Below are positions 25,971 to 33,890 of a DNA stretch of 34,286 nt, piece after piece. The position numbers and the translations under genes are program-made. Under the pieces are notes generated by a model, which did no database searches, was not told where the DNA came from, and was given only the letters and a program-made list of their open reading frames with translations. The DNA comes from Kiritimatiellia bacterium (GTDB taxonomy: Bacteria; Verrucomicrobiota; Kiritimatiellia; RFP12; UBA1067), in assembly GCA_017418445.1 (NCBI GenBank), contig JAFONM010000071.1, positions 1-34,286 of the forward strand. The letters are read 5' to 3'. Position 1 is the first letter of the stretch. Every line of letters starts with the position of its first letter.

Positions 25971-27443
25971 ATGAAACGTTTCGTCATTCCAGCTGTTTTA
26001 GCAGCCCTGATTCTCTCCGTCGCCGCCGTGACGCTTGGGGGATTGAATCAGGACGAGGGATGGTATCTGTACGCCGCGAGGCTGGTCGGCGAAGGACGAA
26101 TGCCGTACAGGGACTTTGCCTACACGCAGGGTCCCCTCATGCCTGTAGTCTATTCCGTCTTCGCCTTCGTCTGGAACTCCTTCGGGCTCCTGGGCGCGCG
26201 CATGCTCACCGTTTCGATAGGCCTGGCGGGCTGCCTCCTTGCGGTCGCCCTTGCGAGGCTTCTCGCCCCGGAGGGAAGGAAGGACGCCGCCGGCGTCGTC
26301 GTGTTTATGCTTCTCGCCTGCAACCTGTACCACCTCTACTACGTCGCGATTCCCAAGACCTACGCGCTCGCCGCGCTCTTCGCAATCGGCGGATTCCATC
26401 TGCTGGCGAAGTCCGTCCTTTCCGGCGGGCGCACGAGGGCGGCCTTTGCGTTCGCCGCCGGCCTTGCGCTCGCCTTCGCCGCGGGGACCAGGATAAGCCT
26501 CGGAGCGCTCCTCGCCGCAGGCGGATTCGCCCTCCTCTTCTCGTTCAGGCGCTTCAGGTGGACGTTCCTCTGGTTCGGCATCGGCGGAGTCCTGGGGCTC
26601 GCCCTCGTCTACGGGCCGTTCGTCGTCGACTCCGGCGCGTTCGCCGGACTTGTCGCGGCGCAGAAATATCATGCCGCGCGCGGTGGATTCTCGCCGGTCT
26701 TCGTCGTGGGGAGCCTAAGCAGGCTCGTCAGGTGGTATCTTCCCGTGTTCATACTGTTCGGACTCGGCGTCGGGCGCGTTCCGAAGTCCGACACGCGATT
26801 CATCCTGACGACGACCCTCGTCGGATTCCTCGCCGTATTCGGCGTTCAGATGCTCGCTCCGTTTCCATACGAGGACTACCAGGTGCCGATTGTCGGGCTC
26901 CTCGCGGTCGTGGCCGCTGAGCTTGCCGTCTCCCGTGCGGCGGATACGGGGCGCATAGTCCTGCTGACGCTGGGTCTTGCCTTCGCCTCTTCCTTCGGCT
27001 CTCCGCTTCTCGAGAGGTGGTCCACCGACGGACAGGACAGGTTCTGGACGCTCAGGAAGGAGAAGCCCGAACTGTTCCTCCTGAAGGATGCCGCGCGCGA
27101 AGTGGAGAGGCTCGATCCTGGCGGCGACACGCTGCTCACGCAGGACCTCTATCTCGCGATCGAGACGGGAAGAAAGGTCCCCGACGGACTCGAGATGGGC
27201 CCGTTCAGCCAACTGGAGATGGACGACTGGCGCAGGCTTCTCGATTCGGCGCCGTCTCCCGTCGCCGCCATCTCCGGCTATTCGTTCGCTGTGAAGCCGC
27301 CGACGTGCAGCGAGCGCAGCGCCGAGGAGCAGGGCGAACTTCGTGCCATCGTCGACAGGCGCTACGAACTCGAGTCGACCATCGAGAGGTTCGGGCAGAA
27401 CGCGACGACTCTCGGAATCTACCGGAGGAGGACCGGCCGGTGA
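25971..27443 (+). CDS. GT-C type membrane glycosyltransferase (ArnT/PMT-like)
   Basis: The 490-residue protein has about ten hydrophobic helices in its first 330 residues and a soluble C-terminal part. After the first helix comes LNQDEGWYLYAARLVGEGRMPYRDF, of which the DE pair is the usual acidic catalytic site of lipid-phosphate-sugar-dependent GT-C transferases. YTQGPLMPVVYS follows, as in ArnT and related families. Such enzymes transfer a sugar from a polyprenyl-phosphate donor to a periplasmic acceptor (lipid, glycan or protein). Donor and acceptor cannot be read from sequence. It starts seven bases after def, and its stop overlaps the GTG of dxs. The neighbouring dxs supplies precursors for polyprenyl carriers, a possible but unproven link. 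Confidence 0.75.
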   Translation: MKRFVIPAVLAALILSVAAVTLGGLNQDEGWYLYAARLVGEGRMPYRDFAYTQGPLMPVVYSVFAFVWNSFGLLGARMLTVSIGLAGCLLAVALARLLAPEGRKDAAGVVVFMLLACNLYHLYYVAIPKTYALAALFAIGGFHLLAKSVLSGGRTRAAFAFAAGLALAFAAGTRISLGALLAAGGFALLFSFRRFRWTFLWFGIGGVLGLALVYGPFVVDSGAFAGLVAAQKYHAARGGFSPVFVVGSLSRLVRWYLPVFILFGLGVGRVPKSDTRFILTTTLVGFLAVFGVQMLAPFPYEDYQVPIVGLLAVVAAELAVSRAADTGRIVLLTLGLAFASSFGSPLLERWSTDGQDRFWTLRKEKPELFLLKDAAREVERLDPGGDTLLTQDLYLAIETGRKVPDGLEMGPFSQLEMDDWRRLLDSAPSPVAAISGYSFAVKPPTCSERSAEEQGELRAIVDRRYELESTIERFGQNATTLGIYRRRTGR

Positions 27444-29200
27444 CAGCCGAGGAGATACGCGAGCGGATAATCGACACCGTTTCCAGGAACGGCGGACATC
27501 TCGCATCCTCCCTCGGCGCGGTGGAGCTTGCGATGGCGCTGTACGAAGTGTTCGATCCCGACGTCGACAAGGTCATATGGGACGTCGGACACCAGGCGTA
27601 CGCGTGGAAGCTGCTGACCGGCCGGGAGGACGGTTTCGCGACGCTCAGGAAGTTCGGCGGAATCTCGGGTTTCCCGAATCCCGCAGAGTCCCGGACGGAC
27701 GTCGCCGTCTCCGGCCACGCGGGCGTCGCCCTTTCCGTGGCGGAAGGCTGCGCGGCGGCCAGGGACAGGAAGGGGACCGACGAGAGCATAGTCGCGGTCG
27801 TGGGCGACGCGTCGCTGGTGAACGGCACGAGCTTCGAGGCCCTGAACAACTGCGCCGCCGCGACGAGGAAGGTGATCCTCGTCCTGAACGACAACGGAAT
27901 GAGCATATCGAAGCCCACGGGGAGCTTCTCGCGATTCCTCGGACGGCTCATATCCGGTGTGCGCTACAACCGCGTGAAGGCGGCCGCGGAGAGGGCCGGA
28001 CATGCGATGAAGCTCACGTTCCTCAGGGGCGCCTACCACGCCATAGAGAGCCGGGTGAAGTCGCTGTTCCTCGGGAGCCGCTATTTCGAGCAGTTCGGCC
28101 TGAGGTACATAGGTCCGGTGGACGGGCACGACACCCTCGCGCTCGCGGCGGCGCTCACCGTCGCCAAGGAGGACAAGCGCAGCGTAATCGTGCACGTAGT
28201 CACGAGGAAGGGCCGTGGATTCGCGCCGGCCGAGAGCCATCCGAGGCTCTGGCACGGGGTCGGTCCGTTCGACCGCGCGGCGGCCGAGGCCGGTGAACGT
28301 CCGAAGGCGAAGGACGACTGGAGCGCGGCGTTCGGACGCGCGCTTGCGAGCGCCGCCTCGCGCGACGAACGCGTCGTGGCGCTCACGGCGGGGATGGAGG
28401 ACGGCACCGGGCTGGCCGGTTTCGCCAGGGAGAATCCGTCGCGGTTCTTCGACGTCGGCATAGCCGAGGGACATCTCGTCGCGTTCTCGGCAGGGCTCGC
28501 GATCGGCGGACTCCGTCCCGTCGTCGCGGTCTACTCGACATTCCTCCAGCGCGCCGTCGACCAGGTGATGCACGACGTCGCGATCGCGAAGCTTCCCGTC
28601 GTGTTCTGCGTGGACCGCGCCGGGGTCGTGGGCGCGGACGGAATGACCCACCAGGGCCTGTACGACATCGCCATGCTCAGGGCGATCCCGAATCTGACCA
28701 TCTGCGAACCGAAGGACGCGGACGACCTCGCCGCGCTTCTCGACGAGGCGCTTGCACGCAACGGGCCGACGGTGATCAGGTATCCGAGGGGATGCCCTCC
28801 TGCCGCGGACGACGCCGCCACGGACGGAACTCCCGCCCCCGCGGACGCGAAATACGCCGTCTGGGCGACGGGAGACTGGCTCGGAAAGGCGCGTGACGTC
28901 GCGAAGAGGATCGGCGGCGTCGCGGTCCACGCGCGCTACATCAAGCCGTTCGACGCGGACCTCCTCGCGAAGGAACGCGCCGCCGGCATGACTGTCGTCT
29001 CGCTGGAGAACGGCTCCGTCGCGTGCGGATTAGGCGAGGCGATCGGCGCCGATCTGAAGTTCGGCTGGCCCGACGAGTTCATTCCGCACGGCTCGGTCGC
29101 AGAGCTCGAGAAGGCGTACGGACTCGACGTCGAATCGATCGTCGGAAAAATCAGGCGGAGCGAAACCCCGGTGAGAACGGAAGACAGACACAATGGCTAG
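27440..29200 (+). CDS. dxs: 1-Deoxy-D-xylulose-5-phosphate synthase, shortened N-terminus
   Basis: The 586-residue thiamine-diphosphate enzyme makes DXP from pyruvate and glyceraldehyde 3-phosphate, the first MEP-pathway step. Blocks seen are NGGHLASSLGAVEL at 17-30, WDVGHQAYAWKLLTGR at 47-62, the TPP motif VVGDASLVNG...LNDNGMSIS, YIGPVDGHD, GIAEGHLVAFSAGLA, and VVGADGMTHQG. Two positions differ from the usual form: GDA stands for GDG in the TPP motif, and AEGHLV for AEQHAV. The protein lacks about 30 residues present at the start of typical Dxs. Translation begins at GTG 27440, which overlaps the preceding stop (GTGA). The last 25 residues run past the normal end and overlap the next gene by eight bases. 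Confidence 0.93.
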   Translation: MTAEEIRERIIDTVSRNGGHLASSLGAVELAMALYEVFDPDVDKVIWDVGHQAYAWKLLTGREDGFATLRKFGGISGFPNPAESRTDVAVSGHAGVALSVAEGCAAARDRKGTDESIVAVVGDASLVNGTSFEALNNCAAATRKVILVLNDNGMSISKPTGSFSRFLGRLISGVRYNRVKAAAERAGHAMKLTFLRGAYHAIESRVKSLFLGSRYFEQFGLRYIGPVDGHDTLALAAALTVAKEDKRSVIVHVVTRKGRGFAPAESHPRLWHGVGPFDRAAAEAGERPKAKDDWSAAFGRALASAASRDERVVALTAGMEDGTGLAGFARENPSRFFDVGIAEGHLVAFSAGLAIGGLRPVVAVYSTFLQRAVDQVMHDVAIAKLPVVFCVDRAGVVGADGMTHQGLYDIAMLRAIPNLTICEPKDADDLAALLDEALARNGPTVIRYPRGCPPAADDAATDGTPAPADAKYAVWATGDWLGKARDVAKRIGGVAVHARYIKPFDADLLAKERAAGMTVVSLENGSVACGLGEAIGADLKFGWPDEFIPHGSVAELEKAYGLDVESIVGKIRRSETPVRTEDRHNG

Positions 29201-29873
29201 AATTCACGGAGTTGCGGGAGAATGGGCCCGCGTAAAGGGGACGGTCGCCGGGATGTGGCCGCTGTTCCTCGGCATGTTCGTCGCAGGCTTCGGCGCCGCG
29301 GCTTGGCTGTTCATGCCCCAGCCGTTCGTCGGCATGGTGGTCGTCGCCGTGGCGCTCGGCGAGATATGCCTCAGTCTCGTCTACGGCATGCGCCGCATAG
29401 AGAGGTTCTTCGTCGGCGCGCGCGGAGAGGAGCGCGTGTCGGGAATACTCAAGGGGCTTCCGGACAAGTACCACGTGTTCAACGACTTCGTCGCCGGCAG
29501 GCTCCACGTGGACCACGTGGTGGTGGGACCCGCCGGAGTCTACGCCGTCGAGACGAAGAACTGGCGGGGACGCGTGACGATAGAGGAGGGATACGTCCTC
29601 GTCAACGGGCGCGTTCCGAACCGCAATCCGCTTTCGCAGGCGCTCAAGGAGGCCTCGCGCGTGAAGTCCGCCCTCGCGAAGATCGGCTGGAGGGGCGACG
29701 TCACGCCGGTCCTCGTGTTCGCCTCCGACACCTTCGTCTCGCACATAGCGGAGGTCCGCGGCGTGGTGGTGATCAATTCCTGCGACGTGAAGACGAGCTT
29801 CGGCACGGACCGCGTCGTGCTGCCGCCCGCCGATCTCGAACGTCTTGTAAGCCTCATGGAGAACTGCAGATGA
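29193..29873 (+). CDS. Membrane-anchored NERD-domain protein (predicted nuclease)
   Basis: The 226-residue protein has two adjacent hydrophobic helices (about 22-40 and 45-65). A NERD domain follows at about 72-185, starting GARGEERVSGILKGLPDKYHVFNDF. The PD-(D/E)XK-like nuclease residues are visible: Glu79/Glu80, Asp107 in HVDHVV, and Glu120-x-Lys122 in YAVETKNW. NERD proteins are predicted nucleases whose substrates are mostly unknown. The membrane anchor puts the domain in the cytoplasm near the inner membrane, or outside it, depending on topology. It overlaps dxs by eight bases and the following protease gene by four, so it is translated with genes of quite different function. Confidence 0.85.
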   Translation: MARIHGVAGEWARVKGTVAGMWPLFLGMFVAGFGAAAWLFMPQPFVGMVVVAVALGEICLSLVYGMRRIERFFVGARGEERVSGILKGLPDKYHVFNDFVAGRLHVDHVVVGPAGVYAVETKNWRGRVTIEEGYVLVNGRVPNRNPLSQALKEASRVKSALAKIGWRGDVTPVLVFASDTFVSHIAEVRGVVVINSCDVKTSFGTDRVVLPPADLERLVSLMENCR

Positions 29874-32140
29874 AAAGAGCTGTCCTTGCAATCCTGCCGC
29901 TGCTGGCCGCCGCCATGCCCTGTGTCGCCGAGGAGGAGGAGTCCCAGGCGGAGCGCGACGGCGAAATCTCCAGGATTCTCGTCTCCATGCTCGAGAACCG
30001 GCATGTCCTGAGACAGCGCTTCGACGACTCGATGTCGCAGCGCGCGTGGACGAACCTCATGTCGATCTACGACGCCGACCACGCCGTGTTCCTCGCCGAG
30101 GACGTGAGGAGGCTCTCGGCCCACGAGTTCACGATAGACGACGAGATCAAGTCCGGCGACGTCTCCTTCGGACGCGAGGTGTACGACATCTACTGCAGGC
30201 GGCTGAACGAGCGCGTCGCCTTCGCGACGAACCTGGTCGTGAACGGGACGCCGGACTTCTCGGTCGACGAGACGTACTCATACAAGCGCGAGAACGATCC
30301 GTGGCCCGAGACCCGCGAGGAGGCCGACGAGCTGTGGCGCAGGCGGATCAAGAACGAACTTCTCGTGACCATCCTGTCCCGCGAACTCGACGCGGAGGAG
30401 GCCGCCGCCGAGACGAACAAGACGGCCGCCGCGGTTTCGAACGACGTCCATGCGGCCGTCTCCGGCGAGCCGCCGGCCACGGCTGCGTCCACGAACGCGG
30501 CGCTTCCCGAAATCGCCGCGGACGCCGCGTCGCTGCCTGCCGAGGCGTCGACGAACGCGACGGACGAGCTTCCGCCGGAGCCGCTGCCGACTCCCGGGGA
30601 AAGCGTGGTCAAGCGCTACCGGGCGCTGCTGACCGCGCTTACGCAGTCCGACGACGAGACCATCCTCCAGACCTACCTCTCCGCTGTCTCGAGGGCGTGC
30701 GATCCGCACACGGACTACATGTCGCCGATGACGAAGGAGGACTTCGACATGGACATGAACCTCAAGCTCTGCGGCGTCGGCGCTGTCCTCTCCTTCGACG
30801 ACGGAATGATCAAGATCGTGGAGATCATGCCCGGCGGACCGATGGGCCGCGACGGACGCATCAAGGAGGGCGACAAGATCGTCGGCGTCCAGCAGGAGGG
30901 CGGCAGGATGGAGGACGTCATGTGGCAGCCTCTCAGGAAGACGGTCCACAAGATCCGCGGCGAGAAGGGAACCAGGGTCACTCTCGAAATCGTCCCGCGG
31001 AACGACCCCGCAGGCACGAGCCGCAAGCGCATCGAGCTCGTCCGCGACGAGATACAGCTCGACGACCAGCGCACCACGGGACGCGTGGAGCGCGTGTCCA
31101 TGGACGCGCGCGAATTCCGCATCGGCTACGTCCATGTGCCGGAGTTCTACGGATCCATGGACCGCAATCCCGGAGACGAGGGATACGTCAGCTGCGCGAA
31201 CGACGTCCTCCAGTACATCAAGAGGTTCAATACCGAGAACTCGGACGGAATGATCCTCGACCTGCGCGGGAACGGCGGCGGAAGTCTCCCGGAGGCGCTC
31301 AGGATGTCCGCGCTGTTCGTCCCGAGCGGCCCCGTCGTCCTTGTGCGCGACGCCGTATCCTCGATGCCTCTCCAGATCGACCGCAACAACACCGTGGCCT
31401 ACAGGAAGCCCGTGATCGTTCTCATCGACCGCAGCAGCGCCTCGGCGTCCGAGATCGTCGCCGGGCACCTGCGGGACGTCGGACGCGCCATAGTTCTTGG
31501 AGACTCGAGGACGCACGGCAAGGGGACGGTGCAGAGCGTCATGCCTGTCGGATCCGAGCGTGACGGATACGGTTCCGCAAAGATCACGACCATGCGCTTC
31601 TACCGCGTCAACGGGGATTCCACGCAGGTGAAGGGTGTGGCCTCGGACATCCATCTGCCGTCCTTCCTGGACTCGCTGGAGATCGGCGAGGAGAAGCTGC
31701 CGTACGCGCTTCCGTTCTCGCACATAAGGCCGCCGAGGGTCCGCAAGGCGTGGAATCTCCCGGATTACGTCCCCAGGCTCGCCGACCTTTCCGCCGCGCG
31801 CACCGCGAAGAACGAGCGCTACCAGAAGCACGTCAGGAACGTCGCCGACTACAAGGCCTTCTACGACCGCGTGGAGGTTCCGCTCGAACGCGGGAAGCGC
31901 AAGGCGCAGATGAAGTCCGACCGCAGCGTGCGCGAGCTGGAGGAGAACGGCGGTGATGGCGACGAGGACGAGTCGTCCGGAGACAAGCCCAGGTCCTCGC
32001 GCCGCAGGGCGCGCACGCGCTCGAACGACATCGTCCTCGACGAGGCCTTCAACATCATGGTCGATCTCGTGAATCTTACGGGCGGCGCGAACATGCCACC
32101 CGCGCCGATCGACTGGTACAACGCCATACTGGGGTTCTGA
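29870..32140 (+). CDS. prc: Tail-specific (C-terminal processing) protease Prc/CtpA, S41 family
   Basis: The 756-residue periplasmic protease has a signal peptide (about 1-20) and a helical Tsp N-domain (about 30-175). A 70-residue Ala/Thr/Asn/Pro-rich linker (about 175-245) is inserted in that domain. A PDZ domain (about 295-395) contains VEIMPGGPMGRDGRIKEGD, and the S41 catalytic core contains GMILDLRGNGGGSLPEA. The Ser/Lys dyad lies in DRSSASASE (nucleophile Ser within 523-527) and Lys551 in THGKGTVQ. A Lys/Arg/Asp-rich C-terminal region ends the protein. The enzyme trims or degrades periplasmic and lipoprotein substrates; in E. coli it acts on peptidoglycan endopeptidases. It overlaps the NERD gene by four bases and precedes dapF by two. 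Confidence 0.93.
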   Translation: MKRAVLAILPLLAAAMPCVAEEEESQAERDGEISRILVSMLENRHVLRQRFDDSMSQRAWTNLMSIYDADHAVFLAEDVRRLSAHEFTIDDEIKSGDVSFGREVYDIYCRRLNERVAFATNLVVNGTPDFSVDETYSYKRENDPWPETREEADELWRRRIKNELLVTILSRELDAEEAAAETNKTAAAVSNDVHAAVSGEPPATAASTNAALPEIAADAASLPAEASTNATDELPPEPLPTPGESVVKRYRALLTALTQSDDETILQTYLSAVSRACDPHTDYMSPMTKEDFDMDMNLKLCGVGAVLSFDDGMIKIVEIMPGGPMGRDGRIKEGDKIVGVQQEGGRMEDVMWQPLRKTVHKIRGEKGTRVTLEIVPRNDPAGTSRKRIELVRDEIQLDDQRTTGRVERVSMDAREFRIGYVHVPEFYGSMDRNPGDEGYVSCANDVLQYIKRFNTENSDGMILDLRGNGGGSLPEALRMSALFVPSGPVVLVRDAVSSMPLQIDRNNTVAYRKPVIVLIDRSSASASEIVAGHLRDVGRAIVLGDSRTHGKGTVQSVMPVGSERDGYGSAKITTMRFYRVNGDSTQVKGVASDIHLPSFLDSLEIGEEKLPYALPFSHIRPPRVRKAWNLPDYVPRLADLSAARTAKNERYQKHVRNVADYKAFYDRVEVPLERGKRKAQMKSDRSVRELEENGGDGDEDESSGDKPRSSRRRARTRSNDIVLDEAFNIMVDLVNLTGGANMPPAPIDWYNAILGF

Positions 32141-32142
32141 CG

Positions 32143-32943
32143 ATGAAGACTATACGTTTTGTGAAGATGCACGGCGCCGGGAACGACTTCGTCCTTGTGG
32201 ACGACAGGGAGGGATCGTTCCCCATAGACGACCACCGCCGGATCGCCGCCATGGCGACGAGACCCGACGGCGTGGGATGCGAGGGCGTCATAATAGTGCA
32301 GAAGTCCGACTCCGCCGACTTCAGGATGCGCTTCTTCAATCCTGACGGGACCGAGGCCGACCTGTGCGGCAACGGCGCGAGGTGCGTCGCCGCGTTCGCG
32401 AAGGATATAGGCGCCGTCTCTTCGGACAGGATGAGGTTCGAGACGGCGGCGGGCTATCTGAGTGCGGAAATCCTCGAAAGCGGACTCGTCAGGATATCCA
32501 TGCCCGAACCGCACGACCTGCGCGACGACTTCGTGGTCGCCGGCGTTCCGCACAGGATAGTCGTCGTCGACAATCTTGCGAAGGTCGACGTCGAGGGCGA
32601 GGGCGGGCGGATCCGTCGCTCCGAGGAGTTCGCCCCCGACGGGACGAACGTCGACTTCGTCGTCTATCGCAAGCCGAACCGCGTCCAGGTGCGGACTTAC
32701 GAGCGCGGCGTCGAGGCCGAGACGGGCGCATGCGGAACGGGAGCCGTCGCCTCCGCGGTGATCGGCGTCGCGGACTACGGACTCGAATTCCCCGTCCACG
32801 TGGCGACCGTCAAGGGATACGACCTCGTCGTGGACGGCGAGTACGACGGCGAGAATTTCTCCTCGATCAGGCTCACCGGTCCCGTGAAGCGCGTCTTCGA
32901 GGGCGCGATCGACTGGGATTCCCTCGAGATGGTCTCTGAATGA
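32143..32943 (+). CDS. dapF: Diaminopimelate epimerase
   Basis: The 266-residue enzyme converts LL- to meso-diaminopimelate for lysine and peptidoglycan. It has KMHGAGNDFVLVD at the start, the first active cysteine Cys75 in DLCGNGARC, and the second, Cys197, in ETGACGTGAVA. The GTNVDFV block is also present. GCEGVI stands where GADGLL or GIDGLL is usual. The two catalytic cysteines and family length are intact, so activity is expected. It starts two bases after the protease stop. Its presence indicates meso-DAP peptidoglycan, in line with the Pal-type lipoprotein at 4968. Confidence 0.96.
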   Translation: MKTIRFVKMHGAGNDFVLVDDREGSFPIDDHRRIAAMATRPDGVGCEGVIIVQKSDSADFRMRFFNPDGTEADLCGNGARCVAAFAKDIGAVSSDRMRFETAAGYLSAEILESGLVRISMPEPHDLRDDFVVAGVPHRIVVVDNLAKVDVEGEGGRIRRSEEFAPDGTNVDFVVYRKPNRVQVRTYERGVEAETGACGTGAVASAVIGVADYGLEFPVHVATVKGYDLVVDGEYDGENFSSIRLTGPVKRVFEGAIDWDSLEMVSE

Positions 32944-32944
32944 G

Positions 32945-33889
32945 ATGAGCAAGAAAAGCGCATTTGCCGTCAACTTCGAATACGCGAGCCTTCGCCTCGG
33001 CTGCGCGGTCGCGAATGCCATCCCGTACCGGATCGCGATGGCCATAGCGTCCGCATCCGGATGGTTCATCTTCAACGTACTCCGCGTCAACCATTCGCGG
33101 ACCATGGAGCGGCTCCATTTCGTCTTTCCGGAGCGTCCTCGCCGCGAGCTGAAGAGGATCGCGTGGAAGAGCTTCGCGAACATTCTCCAGAACGGAGTCG
33201 AGATGATGCGCGCTCCGAAGCTCGACAGGGAGTGGATGGACAGGCACGTCGTGGACGGCCGCCTCTACAAGGACAGGCTGCAGTCGTACGTGGACGAGGG
33301 GCGCGGCGTCGTCATAATGGTTCCGCACTCCGGGAACTGGTACATGGCTGCGTGGTCGATGGCGAAGTACGGGCTGCCCCTCTGCTCCATAGCCGCGAAG
33401 CAGCGGAATCCGAAGATCAACGCCTGGATGAAGAGCCAGTACTGCGACATAGAGGTGTTCGAGCGCGGAAGCGCCAGGACCCTCGTCGACATCAAGCGCA
33501 GGATCCAGTCCGGACGCGCATTCGCGATTCTCCCGGACCTCCGCGCCAAGGAAGAGGACGTCGAGGTCGACTTCTTCGGGGCGAGGGCGAACGTCTCGCA
33601 CGCGGGCGCCATGTTCGCCGTCAAATGCGGTTCGCCCATCGTCGTCGCCGCCATGCGCCGCGAGAAGGGGAAGCACGTCTTCGAGCACATAGCGACCCTC
33701 CGGCCCGATCCGGAGGCGAAGGATGCGAAGGCGGAGTCGGCCAGGCTTACACGGGAGGTGATGAAGCTCCTCGACGAAAAGATCCGCCAGTATCCGGAGC
33801 AGTGGTTCTGGTTCAACAAGCGCTGGATACTGGAGCCTCCGTCCAGGCGCAGGAGCAGGGCGGAAACTCCCGACGGCGGACAATCGTAA
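32945..33889 (+). CDS. Lipid A biosynthesis acyltransferase-like protein (LpxL/HtrB family) with altered HX4E motif
   Basis: The 314-residue protein follows the LpxL/HtrB fold. It has an N-terminal hydrophobic region (about 28-47), NHSRTMERLHFVFPE near 49-63, VVIMVPHSGNWYMAAWSM at 122-139 and LPDLRAKEEDVEVDFFG at 196-212, and a C-terminal QYPEQWFWFNKRW block that is diagnostic for the family. In active members the motif is H-x4-Glu/Asp (typically HFGNWE). Here His128 is kept, but residue 133 is Tyr. The usual PDQ is PDL at 197-199. The protein could therefore use a different acid or substrate, or be non-catalytic. It lies one base after the dapF stop, in an envelope-gene run. Confidence 0.82.
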   Translation: MSKKSAFAVNFEYASLRLGCAVANAIPYRIAMAIASASGWFIFNVLRVNHSRTMERLHFVFPERPRRELKRIAWKSFANILQNGVEMMRAPKLDREWMDRHVVDGRLYKDRLQSYVDEGRGVVIMVPHSGNWYMAAWSMAKYGLPLCSIAAKQRNPKINAWMKSQYCDIEVFERGSARTLVDIKRRIQSGRAFAILPDLRAKEEDVEVDFFGARANVSHAGAMFAVKCGSPIVVAAMRREKGKHVFEHIATLRPDPEAKDAKAESARLTREVMKLLDEKIRQYPEQWFWFNKRWILEPPSRRRSRAETPDGGQS

Positions 33890-33890
33890 G

